A model generated the notes under the pieces. It saw nothing but the letters and a program-made list of their open reading frames with translations. It was not told where the DNA came from and did no database searches. Below, piece after piece: positions 11,598-22,983 of a DNA stretch of 64,000 bases (positions within the stretch are counted from its first letter, which is position 1; every line of letters starts with the position of its first letter). Source of the DNA: Anthostomella pinea. Taxonomy: Eukaryota; Ascomycota; Sordariomycetes; Xylariales; Xylariaceae. The stretch is from positions 2,914,001-2,978,000 of the forward strand of contig CAUWAG010000007.1 in the NCBI GenBank assembly GCA_963556695.1, written 5' to 3'. Made by a program: the position numbers and the translations under genes.

Positions 11598-13413
11598 TTG
11601 TCCGTCTCGCAGGAGGATAGTCACGGACAGTCCGCGTCCGCTGGACTCCCACCGACCCCACCGACCGACACTGAACACGGGAGCCTGAGCATTGACCGAG
11701 ACCGCCAGAGCTCCAGCACTAGCGACGCCGAGGCCGACGACATAGACGACCTCAATCGCGCTCGCTTACCTCCTCCCCAATACCCTTACTCGACCTCCGA
11801 GGCGTCTGCCTCGACATCATTCTCTCTTGCCACTGCATCTAGACCGGCACCACCTCCTTTCTCGGGCCTCTACGCTGATTCTTCGGCTGCAAATCTCGCC
11901 GATCATCACTTCAAGCTCCCGCCAGCTGCTGCGAGCGTTGTCTGTGAAGCCGGAGCATCCTCTGCTACTGCTGCCCCAGCGTATGCGCCTTTAGCTTCGA
12001 GCTCCTCCGAAAGCTATCTCGAGCCATCCACTTCATTCCAACAGACCCACGCTGAAACCAAGCGCCTACTTCCACAGGACGTCAAGGGCGAGTCTTCGGG
12101 TCAGAAAGCCGACGATCCCAGCGAGCCACCACCGGCTTATTCTGAAGGTTATAGCCCGCTTCTCTCCTTCAGCTATCTAATGGCGGCTGCCGGCGGTGCA
12201 TCGAGTATTATTACTCAAGTCCAGCAGGGAGGCCCTCCTATCAACTCCATTGGAGGTAAGAGCCTGACAGGTGCGCGCCTGGGCTTTCCGAGACTAATCA
12301 CGATCGCGTAGATGTCGGTGCCGACGAAACGATCGCCATGGACCTTAGGTAAGGCACAGCGTCTATAGGGTATCAAGGTACAATTACTGATTGGGTTGTG
12401 TACGCAGGGGCACGCGCTTCGTTCTTTCCAGAGACGAGCTGCTGACGCTGCCTGAGTTTGTTCTCCTCTCGTTGTTCCCCAATGGACTCTTTCCCGAAGG
12501 CCACATGGGTGGCTTTGCCGATGGTGATGCAGTGCAAGTTGATGTCAGTACCCGTGATCGCAACCCTATCACCCAAGTCACGCCAGCTACAGAGAGCCTT
12601 GCTCGCTCGGTGGCAGCCAGTGCTTCCACCGCCTCTCTGCCTCGTATCTCCACCACACGCAATCTCCTCTCCAATATCAATATACATTTCACTGACCTCA
12701 CATCCCAGTATGACCCTGCATCCCTCCAATACATGCTGGAATTCTTCCGCAATGTGGCCCAATCTATACCCAATGAATCATCACCAAATGCCTCCCCTGA
12801 CGGAGGAGTTGTCCCCATTGATTCGCTTGGAGGTAGGGGCGAAGACGGAAGCAAACGTGCTGGCATCATTGTCTTGCGGGAGGATCTGGACTTTTACGCC
12901 ATTCCTCCTCGGCCGGACATCAATCAAGCAGAAATGATCGAGGTCAAACGTGCGGCAGCCCGTGCGCTACTTCAACAAGATGGGATTTTCTCGGGTTTGA
13001 AACGCAGTGATGAGCCTGGAACCACGGAGGCGCATCTTATTGAGATGCTCACAGCCGGGTAAGCAGCTCGCCCAAGTCAGATGTGATATCTGGTTTAGCA
13101 GATTTGCAGTGCTGACAACCGACTTAGTGGGTTCAATCACGACGACAAATGGGGACATCGCGCTGGTGAGCCGAACAAGGCGGTCGTCTGCAGTCTGGCT
13201 CTCGCTCGGCTGCGGAGTGACATACGCGGCAACGACCTGGGGAACAACGCGGTGGGTATGGCGCAGAAGCTGCTTCTATTCTGGCGGAAGCCTGCCCGGC
13301 GTTGCTGGTGGGAAGGTGTCGACCTGAACAACGTCGACGGAGTGGATGGAACTCTCAAGGTGTGGATCAGAAGAGTTTGGACGCTTGAGATGAGCGTCAT
13401 CGGGTTGCGTTGA
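11598..13413 (+). CDS. BTB/POZ-domain protein, Whi2-like
   Basis: The exons 11598-12255, 12312-12348, 12408-12543, 12709-13058 and 13128-13413 join in frame to 488 codons. The first 220 residues are disordered, rich in Ser/Pro/Ala, and include PPTPPTD and PPPAYSEGYSPL. The conserved part starts at DETIAMDLRGTRFVLSRDEL and contains FPNGLFPEGHMGG and YDPASLQYMLEFFRN (the BTB core). It ends in a basic, Trp-rich tail with LLLFWRKPARRCWWEG and VWTLEMSVIGLR. In yeast, Whi2 works with Psr1/2 phosphatases in stress and low-amino-acid control of TORC1. That role is inferred for this homologue. The start is unresolved: no ATG precedes 11598 in frame before a TGA at 11562. Either ACG/TTG at 11595-11598 initiates or an upstream exon exists. 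Confidence 0.8.
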
Positions 13414-13943
13414 CGACGTTACATGACTATCTAAGCAAGCGAAAAGGCGTTCGAACTTTTGTTTCTATTTTCATCACGTCGGGCACCGCACTCAGATATA
13501 CCGCGCGAAGGGTCAACGCGTCACTACGGAACGTTAATACTTAGGCTCAGCACCATTCTGGACCATGAGATGCAGATGCCCCAGTCTCACATTGTTCATA
13601 CCCCTCCCTCGTCTTCTTCACCAGTCAGGATATGACAGACACATGCCTGTCCTACGATCAGTGTTGGTATACCCTCATCGAATGTGGCAATCAATAGACG
13701 AGAAGCAGCATTGCGTGGCTCCAGGTGCAGATGTCCCTTTCACTTTTTCTTTTTCTTTTCTATTTGTCATATAACTCTACACGGCCATCGTTCGAAACGC
13801 CTCTGCCCAACAGCCAACCCGATGACCACTGGACCCCTTCTGATATAACTCTCCGGATCTCAACCCTTGCTGTAAAAGGGGGCATGTCAGTATTGGTACT
13901 GATCACCACGATCGTAGAATGTACAGGGACTCACAAGTCGTCT
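13414..13943. other. Intergenic, nothing recognised
   Basis: The 530 bases between the Whi2-like gene and the next candidate frame contain C/T-rich stretches and a CTTTTTCTTTTTCTTTTC run near 13742, but no gene-like feature. Confidence 0.5.
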
Positions 13944-14288
13944 CTACATTCCGTCGGGAATAAGTTCCACCCAGTACGTCTGAGACTCGAAGCGGAAGCC
14001 ATGTGCCATACTGCTATCACCCTCCCCCCAAATCCACTCATTCCTCAGCTCCTCTACTTTGCTCCTGAACACGTCACGGTTTTCGACGCGTGGCACGTTG
14101 TCGCGATGAGCCTCCTTATCTCCTGTCCTGCGCCAGAGACCTTCCTTGTTGCCACTACGATGGTTTGGGTGTCGCCAGAAGCCCACGATGCTCGTTTCGG
14201 AACTTATGATGTCGGCTTTGAAGAACATGGACGGGTCGAGCGATTCAGGAATCCAGTCCGCTCCGTTGCTGTCATGGTGGTCGGCCAT
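13944..14288 (-). CDS. Small hypothetical protein, tentative
   Basis: An uninterrupted frame from an ATG encodes 114 aa beginning MADHHDSNGADWIPESLDPS. It contains GFWRHPNHR, a charged middle (RDNVPRVENRDVFRSKVEELRN) and ends TYWVELIPDGM. The composition, with Trp and charged residues well spread and little low complexity, is more protein-like than most frames nearby. I do not recognise a family. A competing plus-strand frame of 234 codons covers the same bases. There is no signal peptide or membrane segment. Confidence 0.35.
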   Translation of the reverse strand: MADHHDSNGADWIPESLDPSMFFKADIISSETSIVGFWRHPNHRSGNKEGLWRRTGDKEAHRDNVPRVENRDVFRSKVEELRNEWIWGEGDSSMAHGFRFESQTYWVELIPDGM

Positions 14289-15849
14289 GGTGTTGATGGT
14301 ACGAAGGCGGGCGATGATCCGTATGGCTTGCGTGATATGGGTAATCAGATTGAATTGCTTAGAATTTGCGAGAACAGAACAGAAAATGGTGCATGCAGGA
14401 ATGGTCGACCCTGCAGATTTATTTCTTGAGGTTGTCGTTGCTGTTGGGGGTCGGTCATCCGCAGAGGACAAAGAACTTTCTGCCTCCAAAGAACTTCTGC
14501 CTCACCAACAGTGGGAGTCCCAACCAACAGGGACTACCAACATTGCAGTCAACACTGGTACCTCTCCCCTAGCGAGTGTCCTTGCGGGCGGAAATCGTGG
14601 CGTTGGTTGCGAGCGCACCCACCACCTCCGGGGACGTAACAACTCGGGCCGTTTTGTTGGTTATAGTTCAAGATGTCCAACTTGTGTGGGGGCTTGAATC
14701 GACGATAGCTCCGGCCTCTTACGTCTGAGCTCGTGGCACCGCGAATGAGGAATTCCTCAAATGAATACGGCAAGAGATTAGGATGAATATGGCGAGACAG
14801 TTCAACCAGCACGAGAGATGAACAGCTTTCGCATCGCGAGTGTTGGCCAGTTCCACGTCTGGCAACAGCCACTCACCGTCATTTTGCTCGCCGACTCCCT
14901 GACTGATTTAGACAATTAGGTCCGATAGATTCAAGTAACGATGGTGCGAATCGCAGACGGACAAATGCTTTTGATCTATGTGGTACTTGCAGTACAGAGG
15001 CATAGGAGTGACACCCAATGTGCCTCCACCAGCCCTGCCCCCATCGTAGCGCAGCCCCTGAATCTCTTTTCCTTGCTCTTAGACTCAACTTTTGCTCTAG
15101 GTCCTCCTCGCTCTTTACCTCAAGCTGTTGATCCTCCATGTCATGTCCGGCCTCTTGATACGGACCCGACTTAGAGGGATGAAGAGGCTGTGTCGTGTGC
15201 TGCTTTGGATAATCGTTAAGTGGGAGTTGATGGGGCTCGGTTTCAGCTCTTGTCGTAGTGACGGCTCGGTACTTTGAGCTGGCTTGGGCGACTCACTGAC
15301 TGACCTGAGCGCATGGCTTGTTGTACCTTTCGCCCGCGCGATGTCTTGAGCGGCGGTTTACGTGGGAGAAGACGATAAGATATGTAAGTATACAACGGGA
15401 ACCTTCCCCTCTGGTCATGGGTACTTGGAAGTACGGCCTCCTTGGAGCTTGTTTTTCATCGTGATCCGGCTTCTGCCGGGTCTCCCAGGGCAGACAGAGC
15501 TGGACATTGCAATGGGCTGCTGCTGTGCTCCGGACCATGACATGCTACGTACGAGCTGCTCAGCGTGCCTGGCTTTGATTGATTGGGGGGAGCGGAACTG
15601 TCTCTGTGTATGGGATTGAAATTCTGGTTTCTTCAGGGCTTCGCAGTTTACTCCCAGGAATATCTATTATACAGTGAAATTGTCAAGTGTTTTATATTAG
15701 TAGGAGGCAAAGAGAACCTTGGGGGAGAAGCCCTTTAGCACACCATATCTAGACACACATACCTACTAATAGTAGGAATCCTACCTAATTGCCGGTATCA
15801 ACGTCGCGCAGCCATGCAATTAATGGACTAGATGCCCAGACCAGGGGGA

Positions 15850-15990
15850 TCGGATCAGATGGATTAGATTAGATGGATTGGATCAGATCTGAGATAGAAC
15901 AGACAAGATGGATCAGATCACATGGGCCAGATCACATGAACCAGACCAGACCTGACCAAATCGACCAGACCGAATGGACCAGAGGGACAG
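15850..15990. repeat. Degenerate GGATCAGAT / GACCAGA tandem repeat
   Basis: The motif GGATCAGAT or close variants (GATCAGATGG, GATTAGATGG, GATCACATGG) recurs about ten times and then drifts into ACCAGACC-type units. The pattern looks like an old, mutated satellite rather than coding sequence. Confidence 0.65.
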
Positions 15991-16933
15991 AGATACCTTG
16001 GAATGGCTGTACGTTGGGTGCAGTTGTAAGTATCACGGTAGCAAGGCACCGTCAGGTGTGGCAGTTGAACAGCTATATCAATAGCTAGATTATTATGCTG
16101 TCAATTGACGAAGACTGTTAATCGACTAGATGGACGAGATGGACAGAAATGCACTGACCCCACATAAATCTCTGTACTCCCCTATTTTCACACCGAAACT
16201 CGCAGTTTAAAGACTAAAATACTACGAGATTAGCCAGTTATATAAAGAAGGTACTTTGATAAACCTATGTTTAAATCGGATAAAGATTATGAAATCTAGT
16301 TTTCGAAAAGGCGTAAGCAGGCCTGATTTATATCTAGAACCTAGCAGCAAGATTCTGGCTATACACGTCCAACAGCCCTTTCCAGGCTACGCGACAGCAC
16401 AGCTAGATCTCCGACGCTTACGCCCTTTTCTTCCAATATAAGTTTGTCTCCCAACCGGTCCTTCTGTCCATCTAGCCCGTAGCGGTTACCGGTAGACCGA
16501 GCCGGTCATGTCTAGGAAAGCTTTAGGAGGTACTCTTCGGGAAAAGATCACGCCGCCTTCATGATGCGGTGACAGAGAATGTAACAGCCCGACTCCATGC
16601 CAGGGGAGTAAGCTGTACGGAGTACATTTGACACGACTTATGATCGCTCCAGTGACCAGGTGGCTTGCCCTACGAGGGAGCGTATGACGGCATCTTGCAT
16701 GCTGTCGTGCTCCAAACTTCATTGCCAAGAGTACCTGCAGCAACAGCATCTACGTGGCTGGCGGGTTGCTGGGCTGTGCTTCTTGGCACCATAACATCCA
16801 TGATCCGACTATACACAGCCCTAACTCATCATGTCATTCGAGACAGAGCAGTCGGGCAGTTGGGCTACCCTTCTCCGACTTGCCCTAGATTTCCCCCCGG
16901 TGATGTCTAATTGAGGCATCAAGTGAGATCCTG

Positions 16934-17112
16934 ATGCAGGAGCTCGACGTGGGCGCCGAGGACATCGAGCAGGACGAGGACGACGGCAACGTGGTGCTGT
17001 GGACGCAGCCCAACATGACGCACCGGGTGGCCAGAACCTGTCCAAGGAGCTGGACATGCAGATCCTGAGCTCCGACATCATATGGTCGTGCAACACAGCT
17101 GAGGGTGGATGA
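16934..17112 (+). pseudogene. Coding-like relic of unknown family
   Basis: A GC-rich segment reads MQELDVGAEDIEQDEDDG then VVLWTQPNMTHRVA. After a frameshift near 17030 it continues NLSKELDMQILSSDIIW and SCNTAEGG before a TGA. The clean change of frame inside otherwise protein-like sequence suggests a decayed exon. I cannot name the family. Confidence 0.35.
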
Positions 17113-17560
17113 TTTATCGGCCAAGGTAGGAGAGTCTCGAGTTGCTGCCAGTGAAGCAGGAATCCCGGCATGAGCAGCTCAATGGAGGTCATGAAGTCAA
17201 TGGTGTTGGTGGTGAAGTCAGTCCATATGATTCAATGAAAGAAAAGGTCTCATATGATGCACTTGAACATTCAGCTGCAGAGACAAAAATAGATGCCATG
17301 AAGATGAGGGAGGCTATGACTTCCCGGTGCTGTCTGGTCGTGTCGACCTCGACGGCCCAAGACTCGATGTCTATAAGTTCGAGCCATTTCCCCTGGGATG
17401 TTACTCTCCCTATTCGCATCAGCAGTTCATCTACGTCAACGATCACTCGATATACATACACCAAGCCTCTTCCTTCCAAGCTCGTCTTTCCAACAAGCCT
17501 CTCCCAAGCTCGTCTTTCCAACATTGTGTTTCCTAGCCAAACCTCCCAGCTATCGCAAAC

Positions 17561-19050
17561 ATGCGTCAGTCAATCTGGTTTAGCGCTCTAGCAGTGGCTG
17601 CACTCACATTCGGAGAATCTGTAAATGCCATCGCAGTACCCCAGGTGATCCAAAGCATAGCCAAAAGGCAAGAAGTTGGCACTGCCGGGATCTATAAGAT
17701 CTACGACGCAGTGAAGGACTCTGAAAGATAGAAACGCGGTACGCCCTTGTTTCAAAGATTCTGAAAAGATTGACAGACTTACTAATAATAAACTTGGCAA
17801 TTTAGTATGACCCCGATGTCCCGGACAAGTGTGTCATCGAGACCATCACTTCCGAAGGGGGTAATTGCAGGACTTACGTCCAGTCAGTGATTCTAAGCCT
17901 ATTATCTTGAGTCAACATCAAGAAAGTATCGATAAAGGCTGACTACCTGGACCTGCAGATGCGAGGAAACGGATCAGCAGGGCGATGACATGGGCGCTTG
18001 GAATGTCTGCTACCTAGGCGGTCGTCAGTACTTCACCCACGACGAAATCGGCGACTGCTCTATTACGTACACCCAAGCCGGGGGGCAGAATGGGGTCACG
18101 GAGGATGGGTGAGCCACCCAACGCTGACAGGTGTCGTCTCAGAGAGAAAGCTTGGAACTGACGATCTTGCCTGGCAGTCTGCACCACCCAGTCATCCAAT
18201 TCGCCCAGCTGGACAACTGGGAAGAAGTGAACTTCGAGGATATCCTGGCCAAGCAGGGCGACAAGGAGACGGGGAACCTGGTCTTAAAGAAGAAAGAAAT
18301 AGGCCCCAAGGACATTATCTACGAAATCGGGATCCCCAAGCTCGCCCGCGCCAGCACCAGCGCTTTCGGCATTTCCCTGATCATGGATGACGCCGATAAG
18401 CCCGGTTTCACACCCGGGTGATGTGAGTTGCCTCCCCCACCCCCTTCCCTACCTCCACACCCCAAATTCCCAATTCTCTTCTCAACAACAGGGCGTTCGC
18501 GTACTGAAATACTCGTGCAACCATTAGGCACAGCCCACGTGGTCCAGTACCAGAAGAACGAGTTTGGCACGGGCGCCAAGTATCAGCTCGAGGCACAGAT
18601 CTTCGACGGGGCCGGCGACCAGATCGGGTACGTAGATATCCGGAGCCACTCATTCCCCTTCCCGGGTAACGTCTGCGGCAGCAGTATCCCCTACTTGGAC
18701 CTGTCCTACCACGGGCGCGTCTGTTCCCAAGGAGTGCTCGGCTTCCGCAAAACCCCATTTGATACCCCACGCTAAAGTAAGAAACTGACTTTATGTTGTG
18801 ATGACATAGGCACACGGGCAAGACCGAGGTCGACGACAGCGGCTTCATATCGCTCGCGTCCAAGCTGCCCAACCAGGTCGTCTTCCAGGTCGGCGCCGTC
18901 GACAGCGACCCGCTGAAGGCCTGCTACGCCTCCGACTGCTGGACCTGCGATGACGGCGACGGCGGCGCCCACGCCTGCAATGTGGGCAATGGCCCTAGGA
19001 ACGGATTCGAGAACGGCGACCGAGAGGGCGATATGGGCTTTACTTGCTAG
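17561..19050 (+). CDS. Secreted multi-exon protein, unknown family (3' half may be frame-disrupted)
   Basis: The N-terminus MRQSIWFSALAVAALTFGES is a signal peptide ending near SVNA, with a Lys-Arg Kex2-like site (AKRQ) soon after. Plausible exons are 17561-17710, 17806-17882, 17959-18094 and 18143-18417. They encode KCVIETITSEGGNCRTYVQC, a Cys-containing middle and a segment ending DDADKPGFTPG. Later exons near 18510-18670 and 18812-19050 encode QYQKNEFGTGAKYQLEAQIF and a Cys-rich tail (CYASDCWTC, HACNVGNG) ending at TAG 19048-19050. If exon 1 is not spliced at 17711, a TAG at 17729-17731 stops it. I could not find a splice that keeps frame between 18417 and about 18520; one option ends the protein at TGA 18505. 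Effector-like by signal peptide and cysteines only. Confidence 0.5.
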
Positions 19051-20314
19051 AGTGCGTCTTCTCGCTCTTCGTGGTTGCGAATCCGGGTGCCGGGTGATGT
19101 TTTTGGGGTTCGGTGGCTGGCCAGTTCGCATGTAAGCCAGTATTGATGGTCATTAACTCTGTTGGGGTTGAGATGAAAGTGGGTGTCCCAGACTGGTAGT
19201 CTCGCATTGGGTTGTCGCTTTTGGTTTTCGGATTGGATTTCGCGTTGAGCGCGTTGAGTAGTCGTTTTGGGGTTTCGCATGAGTTTTCGCTTTGGATTCT
19301 CGGACTGGGATTTCGCTTTGGACTTTCGCTTTGGGTTTTCTTTTACCACTGGTAACCTGTATATAGCAAGCAATGGGAATGTTAAGTTGGGATTTCTACT
19401 AGTTAGGTTGCCTGCTTGGGCGGGTTACTTGGTAGGGGCAGACGCTTCCATCGCTCTTCAAAATGGTTTGGCCGAGCTCCCAATTGAAGCTGTGGGGTGT
19501 TCTTGGTGGTGGTAATAGGGACAAGGTCCATGGGAATGATGGAGCTCGACGGGGCGTGCTACGCAACGGGGAATGGAAACGGGGGCCGAGGAGGGTGTAG
19601 ATGTGAAGGATCAGACGCTGGACGAAGCTCTTAAACAGAGGGTAGAGGGTTTAATTGGCCCACGAGCTTCAGTTACGCCATTCGTCTGGAGAGGTATTGG
19701 TGTTGAAAATTGGTCAAGAGCATTGGTCTATTGAATGTACCTGGCGGACGACATACAGTTTGGCCATTGCAGGTAAATATCTGTAGGAAGACAGCTATTC
19801 ACTAACGTAATCTCATCGAGCGAGGGTGAGATGCACACCTGGTTGCTCCGTTCCCTATCACAAAGCTGGACATTCTGACCTCGGCGGTGAGCGAAAGACT
19901 GTCGAGATACCGTGATTCAGATGGCTATATAATTGATATCATGCGAGGAATCTGAGCATTGACCTGCTGTTGACCTGTTACGGATCTAAGATCTGATTTT
20001 CTATTGAAGCAAACACACAATGTGGCGTTGGATGCTTTTAGGGGTACATTATCTGCCATTCATCCGTTATCTGCCATTCATCATTCATTTTGGCGGTGTC
20101 CTTTTGCACTTCCATTGTTGAGATCGGGATAAATTAAGCCGAAGCCGAATATTTCAAGCGAGGCACTTCACCGTATCACCCATCCCTATCCTTCGTCTTT
20201 ACCCACACGCGCATGTGCCACCGACGAAGCACCCCTTTCCGCTCCGACTGACAGGCTTCTGTGGACAAATACCCTTCATCACAATCATTGCTCGCAGACC
20301 CGATAACCATCGTG
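19051..20314. other. Intergenic between two secreted-protein genes
   Basis: It contains a TTTCGCTTTGGG-type minisatellite (listed separately) and then about 900 bases in which I see no gene. The promoter of the next gene presumably lies just before 20315. Confidence 0.5.
19205..19345. repeat. Degenerate minisatellite, TTTCGCTTTGGG-like unit
   Basis: Units such as TTTCGCTTTGGA, TTTCGCTTTGGG and GTTTTCGGATTGG recur about ten times with substitutions and small length changes. Read on the minus strand it gives a run of Asn-Pro-Lys-Arg-Lys and Ser-Glu-Asn repeats, so the minus-strand frame there is probably a repeat artefact. Confidence 0.65.
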
Positions 20315-21515
20315 ATGTTCACCAAGCGCATCGTCACCACCTTGGCGGTGTCCCTCACCACCATCGGCTTCACGCTGGCCTCCCCCGTTATCGCCAGCCG
20401 TGATGTTGCTGCCGCTGCCACTGACAGCTCTCAACAGTCCATGGAGATCTGGCGTAAGACCCAATGACGAACGTTATGACCAAAGCTGACGTGAACTTGA
20501 AGCCGACTGCGGAACCTCCGACGTTGTCATATTGGAGCCAAAGTACTCCCAGGATCTCGGCTCATAACGCGTCAAGATCAAGTACGGACCATTCCATGTC
20601 CCTAGCCATTTTGACAACTGGGGCGTGCGCAACTACACCATCCAGGCCGCCCGTAAGCCCTGAGACGACTGCATGATCTACGAGTGGACGGCCGGCCTGG
20701 ATTACACGGACGGTACCCGAGCAGATTGGAACGACGGCATGGTTCTCGACCACGCCGAGCTGTACTCCCACGACCGCAACGCGACGACCTGCCCCGCGAT
20801 CTTCGAGCATTTCTTCCAATCTGGCGATGAGAGATTCGCGGTGAATCTTGCTGGAGGCAATGGGTGAGTCAACAACAGCAACCCACGCATATATATATAT
20901 GCGCCCCTAAAATGTGTTACGTCCGTGCTAATCCATACCAGCTCCCGGAAAAGCGGCTACTACTACTCGAACGCAAAAGTCGGCCTCATCGCCGAGCTCA
21001 TCAACCTGAACCCGAATCCGCAATCCGCCTTCGTGACCGTCGAGTACGAGTTCCTGCCCAAGAACTTCGCCGACTGGGAGCAGATGACGTCGCTCATGCT
21101 CGACGCGTCCGGGCTGTGCAACGACTTCCGGATCCCGCCGCCCCGAGGCGTGGACGCGTTCCCGCTCGAGATGAGCCCGGGCTTCGTGATGCCGTTCCCC
21201 GCGGTGGTTGGCGGTGTTGGCGGCCACGTCGACGACGGCGCGGTGGACCTGCAGGTGCTGAAGAATGGGGAGGTGGCCTGCAGTATCGTGCCCGGCTACG
21301 GGCAGACGCCGGGGTCTATCGGGGGGAGTGGCAAGATACACATCTCGAATATGAGCGCGTGTATCGGCTTGAGGCTGACGGCCCCGGGCGACGAGTGGGC
21401 GGTGATGGCGCATTACGACTTCAAGCAGCACGAGCCCATTAGAAGGGGCCCGATTCCGGCGCCGGTGAAGGGGATCCTTGTCGCGTATCTGGTTCGTCTA
21501 CCGCCTACATCATGA
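20315..21515 (+). pseudogene. Secreted SURNod19-family protein, two in-frame stops
   Basis: Exons 20315-20453, 20503-20863 and 20942-21515 join in frame to 358 codons. MFTKRIVTTLAVSLTTIGFT starts a signal peptide. The body matches the 'stress up-regulated Nod 19' family as I know it: KYGPFHVPSHFDNWGVRNY, DDCMIYEWTAGLDYTDGT, FFQSGDERFAV, GGHVDDGAVDLQVLKNGEV, ISNMSACIG and a C-terminal PVKGILVAYLV. Function of the family is unknown; fungal members are probably extracellular. TAA at 20565-20567 and TGA at 20661-20663 lie in the coding frame, in a conserved stretch that cannot plausibly be spliced out. The TAA could come from CAA. Everything after the stops remains open, so decay is recent or the stops need confirmation. 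Confidence 0.75.
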
Positions 21516-22983
21516 GATCTGAGATACTAGATAGGGTGAGGCAAGGAGTCTATTTGTCAAGTTACAAGTACCCAGATGAGATGGTAGCTTGGGGTATTAG
21601 GGCTAGGTAGCTCTTTATTCTGAACCTATCAATACATTAAGACATCGGGAATTGGTCATGATCCTCTCCTTCACTCCGTTGTAGGTAATCTCCCCAGTGT
21701 TCTCCCCAGTGTTCACTTCACTCTGGAGATCTCCCGCAGCAGCTTTTGAGTCGTGAGCCTTCTATCTTCCTGGCCCGCTTGTCCTGTATGTCCCTAGGGC
21801 ATTTTTCTTCCCTCTAAAAGAGATAAGTCGCCCCGCTATCGACAGTATCACAACTGCCGCGCCAAAGTCAATTTCAGGAGGTGGCTATCGTGTGATCCAG
21901 ACGTCACTGTCGTCTGAGGTAGGTTAAACCCTGCGTTTTCCGTGGAGATCTCCCACCGCTCTTTGCAAGTGATGTTGAGGCAGGCTGTGATGGTTAGTAC
22001 TCAACTGAGCGGCGTGTTGACACAACCTAAAATGCAGCAAGGTAGTAATATCACCCACCTCTGAGTTCTCGCCGTGAAAGTAAATGTTGGAAAAAAGCTG
22101 ATAGACTTCATCACTAGCCACAAAGATACGAACACCGTTGCATTTGCAACTGCTGCTGCGGGGTGCATCATGTGCAAATCCATTGATCATCTGTCTCGCT
22201 CCCATGCGTGCCATCGTGACGTCGATGCCGAAGACACGGACGTGTCATGTGGTTCACCAGCAGTGGCAAATTGCTGTTGCATACCAACAGTCCAACCCAG
22301 GCCTTGACAATAAAACAAGAAATCAGGCATCTTTACCGGAAGTGTCCGCCATCTCCAGGGCTTGATATCTGCTATGACGTTATAGAAGACCTTTCGACTT
22401 CGGCGAAGACCCAAAGTTTTCAAGGCACCCCGAAGACGTGGATCCAGCTTGGGATTACCTTCTTAAACGTGAGTCAGCAGACAGAGGGTCCCTTAGTGTT
22501 AATAGCTGCTAATGTCTACCAGCTATCAATATCCGCGCCACGAGGCAAAAATTGGAACAGGCCCATCTCGATTATTTACAAAAGGGTTTCTTTAAAATAT
22601 TTAATAAAGCACGTTATAACATAGAGAACACTTTCAAAACTAAAGCAGAAGGTTTAAAATCGTAAAAGTAAGTTTTAATCCCGGAGTATTAAAAGGTTGC
22701 ACACGCCAGCCCGACGTTGCAAGAAAATGGCTGGCTGCATCGATGCGACAAGGTTTGACCCTGAGCCGCAGAGCCGCACAGTCGCATGCAAGGAGCCATG
22801 AACAGTACAATAGGGGTCCGCTACCCCAACTGAGCCTGGCAGGCTGGCAGGATACGCAGCCCTGAGTTTCTCATCCGCGGTCCCCTCTGCCTGACCGTTC
22901 TTCCGTCTTCTCTTGCGATTGCCAGCAGCTTTGGGAACAGTAGACGCAGAGCAACACTGGCAACCTCTGCCCATATCACGAAC
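21516..22983. other. Intergenic with AT-rich patch and possible aminotransferase trace
   Basis: Bases 21690-21720 carry a TCTCCCCAGTGT near-duplicate. On the minus strand around 22020-22200 the phrase FVASDEVYQLF resembles the PLP-aminotransferase VxxDEVY segment, but no flanking support exists. From about 22540 to 22690 the DNA is strongly AT-rich, as after RIP or in a decayed transposon. Confidence 0.4.

Larger units (their letters stand above)
14289..17560. other. Long gene-poor stretch with simple repeats and a relic
   Basis: No intact gene is recognised. It holds a degenerate GATCAGAT-type repeat at about 15850-15990, an AT-rich stretch around 16090-16330, and a GC-rich coding-like relic at 16934-17112. 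Both latter features are typical of decayed accessory DNA in fungi. Confidence 0.5.

Noticed and set aside
13725..14429. 234-codon plus-strand frame
   Set aside because: Antisense to a more protein-like minus-strand frame, begins in a T-rich run and lacks any domain.
22001..22214. Aminotransferase fragment suggested by FVASDEVYQLF
   Set aside because: Only one short phrase matches; no PLP-lysine motif or neighbouring homologous sequence.
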